Shown piece by piece: positions 1 to 5,204 of a DNA stretch of 5,602 bases. Below the pieces are notes generated by a model. The model did no database searches. It had not been told where the DNA came from and saw nothing but the letters and a program-made list of their open reading frames with translations. Within the stretch, counting starts at the first letter, position 1. Every line of letters begins with the position of its first letter. The stretch covers positions 1 to 5,602 of the forward strand of contig JAAVAA010000036.1 of the NCBI GenBank assembly GCA_014804285.1, read 5' to 3'. A program made the translations under genes and the position numbers. This DNA is from Lachnospiraceae bacterium. Lineage in GTDB: Bacteria; Bacillota; Clostridia; Lachnospirales; Lachnospiraceae.

Positions 1-1241
1 ACCTTACCGTTTTCAAATTCAACTTCAATCGGCTCGCTATTTCCGCCAAAAGATATCACTACCTTATCTTTGTTTTGAGAATAGTCAGTCTTTATATTCG
101 CCGAAAACTCGAAATAACCACTCATTTCACTATTGTGCTCTTGAAGCCACTCTTTATTATCATAAGTGAAAATAATACGGTTTCCGGAAATTTCATATCT
201 TCCGATGCTCTTACCAGTATTATTATCATACATAATTCCAGATGTACCCTCTGAGGTCTTCAGATTTGTTAAATACTCAGGAATGTCAAAATAAGCCACC
301 GGATTTGACACCGTTGGAGCATGACCCTTAGCATAATCAAAGTTCAGTTTAAAATTAAACTCTTTATCTCTGGAAGTTGCAGTATTACTTTCATGATTCG
401 TTACTGTTACTGTATAGGAGGCTGTATCATTTATACAGATATCGCCAGTTATTATTGTGTCTTCTTCTGATGTACCTTCACCTTCTATTGTTGACTTGGC
501 ATCTAAAGACACTCTTCCTGTTGTTCCCTCTACGGTGCCAGCCGTATATGTAAATGCAGCATTCTCTCCTTCTGCACGTAAAGTAAATTCTTTTCCATCC
601 AAATTAGAAAAGGTTAACTCCCCAGCATTATTCTTAAGCCCGTTTATTTTATAATCATTCCCACTATGCTCGAGTTCTTTATTAGAAGAAACCCCTTCCG
701 CTTCTGTAGTCAGAATAACATCAAAAATATCATTTTCACCTAATGAATTCGTATTTATAACTGCAACTAATTCATCCAGTCCTTTACCATTAATCCCATT
801 TGAGTCACTTCTGAGGGATGCATTAAATTCTGTATCAGCATTCGAACCACCTTCTGATAATGTACTTGACAGTTCATCTGAAGACGGGTTCTGCATATCA
901 TCAGTTGGTGCATCCGAAGACGGATCATCACTTGTTTCCGCCTCTGTAGGATTCAGTGTTTCCAGTTCCTGGATATCCTGATCCGAATCATCCGGAGCTG
1001 GATCAGCCTCTGGCACACCAGCCTGCGGCACATTTTCTATCACAGTCACATCCGATGATCCCTGTGCTTCTTCTGCCTCCACCGTCTCTGTCTGTGTAAC
1101 CGCAGATGATGAATCCTCCGGTTCTTCCCCGTCATTATTCGCATACAGAAATACGGTATTGATTATCAAAACCAATGCCACTAAAATGCATGCTCCTGAC
1201 TTCAATAATTGGATTTTTGTACTTCTTTTGATCTCTTTCAT
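1..1241 (-). CDS. Secreted adhesin-like surface protein, N-terminal 413 residues (runs off left edge)
   Basis: The frame is open from the ATG at 1241-1239 to the window edge with no stop, so the C-terminus is missing. Residues 1-34 look like a signal peptide: basic start (MKEIKRSTK), hydrophobic stretch at about 19-33, possible cleavage after FLYA. Residues about 35-145 form a low-complexity, strongly acidic Ser/Thr/Pro/Asp/Glu-rich stalk. From about 150 the sequence turns beta-rich with alternating polar and hydrophobic residues. The segment from FDIPEYL (318-324) through GRYEISGNRIIFTYDN to YFEFSANI resembles the N-terminal adhesive domains of SpaA/MSCRAMM-type Gram-positive surface proteins. 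That domain call is by eye. An LPXTG or other anchor would lie outside the window. A weak GTGGGGTG ribosome site (1247-1254) precedes the start. The likely role is exported, wall-associated adhesion; the ligand is unknown. The gene has its own promoter and is separate from the glycolytic genes. Confidence 0.8.
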   Translation of the reverse strand, partial: MKEIKRSTKIQLLKSGACILVALVLIINTVFLYANNDGEEPEDSSSAVTQTETVEAEEAQGSSDVTVIENVPQAGVPEADPAPDDSDQDIQELETLNPTEAETSDDPSSDAPTDDMQNPSSDELSSTLSEGGSNADTEFNASLRSDSNGINGKGLDELVAVINTNSLGENDIFDVILTTEAEGVSSNKELEHSGNDYKINGLKNNAGELTFSNLDGKEFTLRAEGENAAFTYTAGTVEGTTGRVSLDAKSTIEGEGTSEEDTIITGDICINDTASYTVTVTNHESNTATSRDKEFNFKLNFDYAKGHAPTVSNPVAYFDIPEYLTNLKTSEGTSGIMYDNNTGKSIGRYEISGNRIIFTYDNKEWLQEHNSEMSGYFEFSANIKTDYSQNKDKVVISFGGNSEPIEVEFENGK

Positions 1242-1329
1242 AGTCACACCCCACTACTTTTTAATACTGGTTTTTAAACTACTTGTTCTATTATTTAGAC
1301 CATAATTACCCTATTTTTTCTTATAATTC

Positions 1330-1358
1330 ATTCTAGTACGTTTGTACTATTTATTCAA
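1330..1358 (-). promoter_or_regulatory. Promoter of the adhesin-like gene, with palindrome in the spacer
   Basis: Read on the minus strand there is a -35 TTGAAT (1353-1358), a 17-nt spacer and a -10 TAGAAT (1330-1335), a good sigma-A-type match. It would give a leader of about 80 nt before the ATG at 1241. The spacer contains the perfect inverted repeat TAGTAC-N4-GTACTA (1334-1349), which touches the -10 box. This is a suitable place for a repressor or other regulator, but no regulator gene is visible in the window. Confidence 0.5.
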
Positions 1359-1451
1359 GGGGCTGTTAATACAAAATTATTTTTTTGTCGGATTGAACAA
1401 AAAATGCAGTTCAAAATGATGTTAAATTTTGTTAATTTTTAAAAGTTGCAC

Positions 1452-1491
1452 AAAAAGATCCCGTACAACCGTTCTGGGGTGTCCGGGAATC
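1452..1491 (-). terminator. Terminator-like hairpin followed by T5
   Basis: On the minus strand GATTCCCG (1491-1484) pairs with CGGGATC (1463-1457) with one bulge. The interior is partly paired (ACA/TGT and CC/GG) around a small loop, and TTTTT follows at once (1456-1452). It lies about 130 nt past the stop of the broken nuclease gene. It could be a backup terminator insulating the adhesin gene, or the end of an unannotated short transcript. Confidence 0.45.
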
Positions 1492-1596
1492 GACTTTTAC
1501 TAGTATTATTATGTTAACTGCATTAAAATTTTGCTTCGGAATTGCTCATTTCTAATCTTCTTCTTTATTTTTCAGCACGGTGTTGAACATTGGGAA

Positions 1597-1620
1597 AAAA
1601 CGGATATCTCCTCCCGTTTT
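1597..1620 (-). terminator. Intrinsic terminator of the broken nuclease gene
   Basis: On the minus strand AAAACGG (1620-1614) pairs perfectly with CCGTTTT (1603-1597) across a 10-nt loop. The descending arm runs into a T-rich tail (TTTTTT at 1600-1595). The hairpin overlaps the TAA stop at 1619-1621, typical of a compact gene end. The stem has only three G-C pairs, so efficiency may be moderate. Confidence 0.55.
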
Positions 1621-2415
1621 ACACTGTCTGAAGCCCTGCAAGCTGTTCTACCTCTGAAATTTTAAGTTCCGTATATTCCACAATTTCCTCAATTGTTAAT
1701 TTTCCACTTTTCAACATTCTGAGTGCTGTTTCTTTTTGATTTTGGCTTATACCCTGACTTATGCCTTGACTTATGCCTTGACTTAAAATAGTTCTTGCAC
1801 TTGTTTCAATCAATGCTCCCCTCATCATTCCACCTACGCCCTTCTGCACATTCTTATACTTCTGTGCGATTTGGTTAATCACATCACCGGATAAATCAAT
1901 AATCGTCCGTTTATCAAATGCTCCGATGACTTCCTGCTGTTCCAGTTCGTCAAGCCTATGTAATATTTCCTGATACTCCGCTATTAATTCCGCCAGCTTC
2001 TGTTCATTATTATTATACTCCGGAAGCCTTTTCTCATGTGAGAATATATAAAACGGAATTAACATCAGCAGCCCCTTTTCAAAAATATCATCAAGTGAAT
2101 ATGTCTGCACTTTCATAATCGGCACATCATACTGCACCATTCCACCCGGCGTGACAATCACATATTTCATCTTGTCCGGTGTCTTTTGGTAAGTCCGTAG
2201 ATACTCTTTTGAACCTTTCCGAAAACTGTAAAATTTGTATCTGTTATGCGTTCTTTGTCAGCATCGTCCTGCTGGTCTATAAAATGTTCATTTGGGAAAA
2301 AACGTATTTCTTCTTCCCCTGTATATGTTTCTCCGAAAATCTCATTGATTACGGGGATAACCAATTTCCTGCAATCATTTAAGATTGTCCGGAACGCCCC
2401 ATCATATACATTCAT
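1619..2415 (-). pseudogene. Rpn-family PD-(D/E)XK nuclease ('transposase-like'), broken by an internal out-of-frame deletion
   Basis: Two overlapping frames give the two ends of one protein. The first (2415-2167, 82 codons) starts MNVYDGAFRTILNDCRKL after a GAGGG ribosome site and carries DKERITDTNFTVFGK (residues 53-67), which should include the first nuclease aspartate. Past about residue 70 its sequence is out of frame. The second frame (2170-1619, 183 codons) holds the family C-terminal half; just upstream of its Met the same frame reads EYLRTYQKTPDK, so the join is near 2200-2210. From memory of the family, roughly 50-60 residues between FGK and YLRTYQKTPDK are missing, including the expected E-x-[EQ/K]-type catalytic strand. 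The frames meet at ATGA, so the C-terminal half might be made by translational coupling, but an active nuclease is unlikely. The C-terminus is intact and carries ISQG repeats. Intact relatives are implicated in DNA cleavage and recombination. Confidence 0.85.
1739..1786 (-). repeat. Four 12-bp in-frame tandem repeats encoding (L/I)SQ(G/N)
   Basis: Units at 1775-1786, 1763-1774, 1751-1762 and 1739-1750 encode LSQG, ISQG, ISQG and ISQN. The two central-upstream units differ only at their first codon, and the others carry synonymous changes plus the final Gly-to-Asn. Gly/Gln-rich repeats at this place are common in the Rpn-like nuclease family and can change in copy number by slippage. Confidence 0.85.
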
Positions 2416-2484
2416 CTGTCCCTCACTTTCTCTGCATCATGCAGAAATCCTTCCGCAGTACAAAGAAAATGAAGTGATGATATT

Positions 2485-2513
2485 AGTATAGGATAAATAT
2501 CACTTTTTTACAA
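2485..2513 (-). promoter_or_regulatory. Promoter of the broken nuclease gene
   Basis: On the minus strand TTGTAA (2508-2513) is followed by a 17-nt spacer and TATACT (2485-2490). The start codon lies about 70 nt downstream at 2415, with GAGGG just before it. An inverted repeat AAGTGAT (2472-2478) / ATCACTT (2499-2505) brackets the -10 box and could be an operator or a 5' leader hairpin. Confidence 0.45.
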
Positions 2514-2520
2514 CATAAAT

Positions 2521-2574
2521 TCTCTATACTTCATTACTTATCTATGCTTCACTAACTATCTATACTGCATTAAT
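2521..2574. repeat. Three 18-nt imperfect tandem repeats
   Basis: Units at 2521-2538, 2539-2556 and 2557-2574 follow the plus-strand consensus TATCTATACTTCATTAAT, each with a few substitutions. They abut the -35 box of the nuclease-gene promoter on its upstream side. They could be repeated protein-binding sites or a slippage-derived array; the sequence does not decide. Confidence 0.65.
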
Positions 2575-2593
2575 TGTTTTGAATTGAATGTCC

Positions 2594-2662
2594 CGGCGAT
2601 ACGCCGTTCGAACGTTCTGATGTTTGATAGTCAAACAGGTTGATGGGAACAGAAATGTTCCC
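2594..2662. other. Cluster of three perfect hairpins, candidate structured RNA or repeat element
   Basis: Three perfect inverted repeats lie in 69 bp: CGGCG-ATA-CGCCG (2594-2606), TGTTTGA-TAG-TCAAACA (2621-2637) and GGGAACA-GAAA-TGTTCCC (2645-2662). A self-complementary CGTTCGAACG (2605-2614) sits between the first two. Read on the plus strand the last loop is GAAA, a GNRA tetraloop, which favours a plus-strand RNA. I match it to no known riboswitch or ncRNA. It could also be a DNA-level repeat or mobile-element remnant. Confidence 0.45.
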
Positions 2663-2709
2663 GATAGACTTACTGTATCATATTTCATGTTAGAAACAAA
2701 ATTAAATTT

Positions 2710-2823
2710 TTATAAAGAAGAGGATATGCAATGATTAGATTGTATTACGCACTCATACTTTCCGGGTGCAATTTTCCTACATGATCCTTCTCCATTACCT
2801 TTTCTGTTCTTCAATAATATCAT
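2710..2823 (-). CDS. Possible small cysteine-containing peptide, 37 codons, unrecognised
   Basis: An ATG at 2823-2821 opens a frame to TAA at 2712-2710. An in-frame TTG at 2814-2812 would give 34 codons. The GGAGGG sequence at 2824-2829 directly abuts the ATG, so TTG (9 nt downstream of it) is the better-spaced start. The peptide is basic and hydrophilic, with three cysteines in the order GEGSCRK, KYECVI and NHCIS. It has no signal peptide or membrane segment, and I recognise no family. It lies between the tpiA terminator and the hairpin cluster. It may be a real small protein, a remnant of a lost gene, or chance; the promoter-like sequence just upstream is the main support. Confidence 0.3.
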   Translation of the reverse strand: MILLKNRKGNGEGSCRKIAPGKYECVIQSNHCISSSL

Positions 2824-2830
2824 CCCTCCG

Positions 2831-2860
2831 ATTATGATAATTATGTGATAGTTTAGTCAA
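2831..2860 (-). promoter_or_regulatory. Promoter-like sequence upstream of the possible small ORF
   Basis: On the minus strand TTGACT (2860-2855) and CATAAT (2836-2831) are separated by 18 nt, each one base from consensus. It lies just downstream of the tpiA terminator. Transcription would begin at or next to GGAGGG/ATG (2829-2821), so the message would have a very short leader or none. Confidence 0.4.
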
Positions 2861-2873
2861 CCCCAAACAAATT

Positions 2874-2918
2874 AAAAAGGGATATCAAAGGATTTACTTT
2901 CCCTTGATACCCCTTTTT
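2874..2918 (-). terminator. Strong intrinsic terminator after tpiA
   Basis: Two 18-nt arms (2901-2918 and 2874-2891) pair along their full length apart from two positions that can form wobble pairs on one strand, around a 9-nt loop. On the minus strand the hairpin ends in TTTTT (2878-2874). The A-rich start of the stem means it could also work on the plus strand. It marks the end of the gap-pgk-tpiA unit; no gpm or eno follows. Confidence 0.85.
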
Positions 2919-2937
2919 ACCACATTTATTATCTACT

Positions 2938-2950
2938 TTTGCGAAGCAAA
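2938..2950 (-). repeat. Short hairpin TTTGC-TTC-GCAAA at the tpiA stop
   Basis: On the minus strand TTTGC and GCAAA pair around TTC, starting directly after the TAA at 2953-2951. The same core TTGC-TTC-GCAA recurs downstream of gap (5205-5223). It may be a short dispersed repeat or a 3'-end mRNA structure. Confidence 0.5.
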
Positions 2951-3697
2951 TTAATAGTTAACAATCTTTCCAAAATCAGCCTTTAAGGAAGCGCCGCCTA
3001 CCAGTCCGCCGTCGATGTCGGGCTGTGCAAACAGCTCTGCTGCATTTGCTGCATTTACGGAGCCGCCGTACTGAATACGAACTGCCTCTGCGGTTGCTGC
3101 ATCATAAACTTCCGCGATGCAGTCACGGATTGCTTTACATACTTCCTGAGCCTGCTCGGTGGTAGCTGTTTTGCCGGTTCCGATTGCCCAGATTGGCTCA
3201 TATGCGATAACCATGGAAGCAACCTGCTCTGCGGTTACGTCAACCAGATCGGACTTGATCTGCATACGGATCCAGTCAAGAGTAATGCCCATTTCTCTCT
3301 GCTCAAGTGTCTCACCACAGCAGAGGATCGGTGTAAGTCCGGCTTCCAGAGCTTTCTTTACCTTCTTATTAAGAAGAGCATCATCCTCTTTGAAGTAATC
3401 ACGTCTCTCGGAGTGACCGATAATCACATACTTAACGCCTGCATCTACCAGCATTGCTGCGGAGATTTCTCCGGTGTATGCACCCTTCTCCTCGAAGTAC
3501 ATATTTTCTGCACCAACCTCAACATTGGTTCCCTTTACTGCCTCTACTACAGGAACAATGTCAATTGCGGGTACGCAGTAAACAACATCAACATCATCCG
3601 ATTTTACTAAATCCTTTAATTCCTCACATAAAGCTACTGCCTGACTGGGTGTCATATTCATCTTCCAGTTTCCGGCTACGATTTTTCTTCTTGCCAT
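2951..3697 (-). CDS. tpiA: Triosephosphate isomerase
   Basis: This cytosolic homodimeric TIM-barrel enzyme interconverts dihydroxyacetone phosphate and glyceraldehyde-3-phosphate. The full expected length (248 aa) is present. All catalytic residues are seen: Asn10 and Lys12 in GNWKMN, the electrophile His95 in IIGHSERR, and the catalytic base Glu167 in AYEPIWAIGTGK, which leads into the mobile loop 6. Phosphate-binding segments YGGSVN (210-215) and GGLVGGASL (230-238) are intact. The ATG at 3697 follows a GAGGAGAA ribosome site (3705-3712) at good spacing. It is the last gene of the gap-pgk-tpiA cluster, 114 bp after pgk. I see no clear promoter in that gap, so it is probably cotranscribed, with level tuned by the hairpins there. 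Nothing is missing or odd in the protein. Confidence 0.98.
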   Translation of the reverse strand: MARRKIVAGNWKMNMTPSQAVALCEELKDLVKSDDVDVVYCVPAIDIVPVVEAVKGTNVEVGAENMYFEEKGAYTGEISAAMLVDAGVKYVIIGHSERRDYFKEDDALLNKKVKKALEAGLTPILCCGETLEQREMGITLDWIRMQIKSDLVDVTAEQVASMVIAYEPIWAIGTGKTATTEQAQEVCKAIRDCIAEVYDAATAEAVRIQYGGSVNAANAAELFAQPDIDGGLVGGASLKADFGKIVNY

Positions 3698-3733
3698 TTT
3701 AATTTTCTCCTCATATCATTCTACTATTTATTG

Positions 3734-3758
3734 AAGAATGGCTCAAAGAGCCATTCTT
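3734..3758 (-). other. Perfect 11-bp hairpin in the pgk-tpiA gap
   Basis: AAGAATGGCTC (3734-3744) and GAGCCATTCTT (3748-3758) pair perfectly around AAA. On the minus (mRNA) strand no T-run follows, so it is a poor terminator for pgk and more likely an mRNA stability or processing element. On the plus strand it is followed by more T's (to 3760). Confidence 0.65.
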
Positions 3759-3770
3759 TTAAGAATAACT

Positions 3771-3811
3771 AGAAATTCTTAACTGATGTATTTTATCAGT
3801 TTAGAATTTCT
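3771..3811 (-). other. Long 17-bp hairpin directly after the pgk stop
   Basis: Arms 3771-3787 and 3795-3811 pair with a single mismatch around a 7-nt loop. The hairpin begins directly after the pgk TAA (3814-3812). It is AT-rich, and the sequence after it on the mRNA strand (AGTTATTC) is not a clear U-tract. It may protect the 3' end of a processed gap-pgk message or reduce read-through to tpiA. Confidence 0.65.
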
Positions 3812-5038
3812 TTATTCTCTGTCATCTGCTGCAACAACGCCCGGCAGTTCTTTGCCTTCCAGGAACTCCAGAGAAGCGCCGCCGCCTGTTGAAATGTGGC
3901 TCATCTTGTCAGCAAATCCAAGCTGGTTTACTGCTGCTGCGGAATCGCCGCCGCCGATGATGGTAGTTGCGTCGGTCTCAGCCAGAGCCTTTGCTACTGC
4001 AATGGTTCCTTTTGCAAGGATTGGATTCTCGAATACGCCCATAGGTCCGTTCCATACAACAGTCTTAGCGGACTTCACAGCATCTGCATAAAGCTCTGCT
4101 GTCTTATCGCCGATATCAAGTCCTTCCATATCTGCAGGAATTTTATCTGCATCTACAACAGATACTTCGATCTCTGCGTCAATAGGATTCGGGAATGCTG
4201 CTGCAATGGTGGTGTCAACGGGAAGAAGAAGCTTCTTGTCAAGCTTTTCTGCCTTTTCCATCATTTCTTTACAGTAATCGATCTTCTCTAAATCTACCAG
4301 CGAGTTTCCAACTTCGTAGCCTTTTGCCTTTAAGAAGGTGAATGCCATACCGCCGCCGATAATCAGTGTATCACACTTCTCAAGGAGGTTATTGATAACG
4401 TTCAGCTTATCTGCAACCTTAGCGCCGCCAAGGATTGCAACAAAAGGTCTTACCGGAGTTTCAACTGCATTGCCCAGGAAGTCAATTTCTTTCTGCATCA
4501 GATAACCAACTGCGCACTCGCCGCCTTTTGCACGAACAACATCGGTAACGCCTGCTACGGAAGCATGTGCTCTGTGGGAAGAACCAAATGCGTCACATAC
4601 ATAAACATCGCACAGATCAGCCAGTTCCTTGGAGAATGCTTCGCCGTTCTTGGTTTCTTCGGAGCCACGGAAACGGGTATTCTGAAGAAGAACAACATCG
4701 CCTTCCTTCATAGCTTCTACTGCTGCGGTAGCAGCTTCGCCGGTTACGTTGTAATCAGCAACAAAGTTTACTTCCTTGCCAAGCTTCTCGGAAAGTCTCT
4801 TAGCTACGGGTGCTAAGGATTCGCCCTCGTTAGGGCCGTTCTTTACTTTGCCAAGGTGGGAGCAGAGGATTACCTTGCCGCCGTCTGCAAGTAATTTATT
4901 GATTGTAGGAAGCGCTGCAACGATACGGGTCTCATCTGTGATCTCGCCGCCCTTAAGAGGCACGTTAAAGTCACATCTTACCAGCACGCGCTTTCCTGCT
5001 ACGTTAATGTCATCAACTGATTTCTTATTTAATCCCAT
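3812..5038 (-). CDS. pgk: Phosphoglycerate kinase
   Basis: This cytosolic monomeric kinase transfers phosphate from 1,3-bisphosphoglycerate to ADP, the first ATP-forming step of glycolysis. The length (408 aa) is close to the usual ~395-400. The substrate-binding N-domain is intact: RCDFNVPL (21-28, Asp23 and Asn25), Arg38, SHLGK (60-64), NTRFRGSEETKN with Arg122, and DAFGSSHRAHAS (149-160). The nucleotide-binding C-domain carries GGAKVADK (204-211), WNGPMGVFE (329-337), GGGDS (362-366) and TGGGAS (384-389). An AGGAGG ribosome site (5047-5052) lies 8 nt before the ATG, fixing the start. It sits between gap and tpiA. The upstream gap of about 210 bp holds a terminator-like hairpin but no clear promoter, so expression probably depends on read-through from gap. 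Confidence 0.98.
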   Translation of the reverse strand: MGLNKKSVDDINVAGKRVLVRCDFNVPLKGGEITDETRIVAALPTINKLLADGGKVILCSHLGKVKNGPNEGESLAPVAKRLSEKLGKEVNFVADYNVTGEAATAAVEAMKEGDVVLLQNTRFRGSEETKNGEAFSKELADLCDVYVCDAFGSSHRAHASVAGVTDVVRAKGGECAVGYLMQKEIDFLGNAVETPVRPFVAILGGAKVADKLNVINNLLEKCDTLIIGGGMAFTFLKAKGYEVGNSLVDLEKIDYCKEMMEKAEKLDKKLLLPVDTTIAAAFPNPIDAEIEVSVVDADKIPADMEGLDIGDKTAELYADAVKSAKTVVWNGPMGVFENPILAKGTIAVAKALAETDATTIIGGGDSAAAVNQLGFADKMSHISTGGGASLEFLEGKELPGVVAADDRE

Positions 5039-5067
5039 GATTAAACCCTCCTAATTATTATTTAAAT

Positions 5068-5094
5068 CGAGTAGGGAAGATTTTCCCCTACTCG
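5068..5094 (-). other. Hairpin in the pgk leader
   Basis: CGAGTAGGG (5068-5076) pairs perfectly with CCCTACTCG (5086-5094); with one bulged C two more pairs form. It lies about 15 nt upstream of the pgk ribosome site (5047-5052). It does not sequester that site but could influence translation or 5'-end stability of a processed pgk message. Confidence 0.6.
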
Positions 5095-5096
5095 TT

Positions 5097-5146
5097 GCGC
5101 GGGGTGCGTGCTGCAAAGCAGCAATATTCATTACGCACCCCTGCGC
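5097..5146 (-). other. GC-rich branched hairpin in the gap-pgk gap
   Basis: GCGC plus GGGGTGCGT (5097-5109) pairs with ACGCACCCC, a bulged T, and GCGC (5133-5146). Inside lies a second perfect hairpin GCTGC-AAA-GCAGC (5110-5122). The GC content is well above the AT-rich surroundings. No T-run follows on the mRNA strand, so it is not a classic terminator. I match it to no known riboswitch class. Confidence 0.6.
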
Positions 5147-5151
5147 ATATA

Positions 5152-5182
5152 AAAGGATCCGGTCCATAAGACCGGACCCTTT
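5152..5182 (-). terminator. Terminator-like hairpin between gap and pgk
   Basis: On the minus strand AAAGGGTCCGGTC (5182-5170) pairs with GACCGGATCCTTT (5164-5152) with one G-U wobble around a 5-nt loop. The tail is TTTTATAT (5154-5147). This is a good intrinsic terminator shape about 65 nt after the gap stop. Since no promoter is evident before pgk, it is probably a partial terminator that makes gap message more abundant than pgk-tpiA message. Confidence 0.6.
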
Positions 5183-5204
5183 AAGGTCTTGAAATTCTCA
5201 ATGC

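Larger units (their letters stand above)
1242..1618. other. AT-rich intergenic region between the adhesin-like gene and the broken nuclease gene
   Basis: No convincing gene is seen in these 377 bp on either strand. The region holds the adhesin promoter, an inverted repeat TTGAAC-N10-GTTCAA (1393-1414), a terminator-like hairpin (1452-1491), and the terminator of the nuclease gene at its right end. The stretch 1492-1590 has no feature I can name. Confidence 0.7.
2416..2950. other. Intergenic region of 535 bp between tpiA and the broken nuclease gene
   Basis: No conventional gene is present. From right to left the region holds a short hairpin at the tpiA stop, the tpiA terminator, a possible small ORF with its own promoter-like sequence (2710-2860), a cluster of three perfect hairpins (2594-2662), three 18-nt tandem repeats (2521-2574), the promoter of the broken nuclease gene (2485-2513), and a small hairpin TCTGCA-TCA-TGCAGA (2431-2445) just upstream of that gene's ribosome site. 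I see nothing nameable at 2663-2709. Confidence 0.7.

Noticed and set aside
457..654. Plus-strand 65-codon frame
   Set aside because: It lies antisense within the adhesin-like gene and has no ribosome site or family resemblance.
1186..1197. Possible lipoprotein signal (SGAC, Cys18) in the adhesin-like protein
   Set aside because: The cysteine precedes the hydrophobic stretch instead of following it, and the -3 position is Ser, so it is not a lipobox.
1552..1590. Minus-strand 12-codon frame (MFNTVLKNKEED) after GGAGGAG
   Set aside because: The ribosome site is about 17 nt from the ATG and is part of the terminator loop, so translation is unlikely.
2179..2491. Plus-strand frames opposite the broken nuclease gene
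   Set aside because: They are shadows of the recognised nuclease N-terminus on the minus strand.
2615..2645. Hammerhead-like CTGATG beside a hairpin
   Set aside because: The required GAAA after stem II and the cleavage-site stem are not in the right places.
2731..2784. Plus-strand 17-codon frame with AGAAGAGGA upstream, encoding a hydrophobic peptide starting MIRLYYALIL
   Set aside because: It is antisense to the possible cysteine peptide, very short, and has no good promoter at suitable distance. Only one of the two can be favoured, and the minus frame has better signals.
3159..5054. Plus-strand open frames opposite tpiA and pgk
   Set aside because: They are antisense shadows of strongly conserved enzymes, and their translations resemble no protein family.
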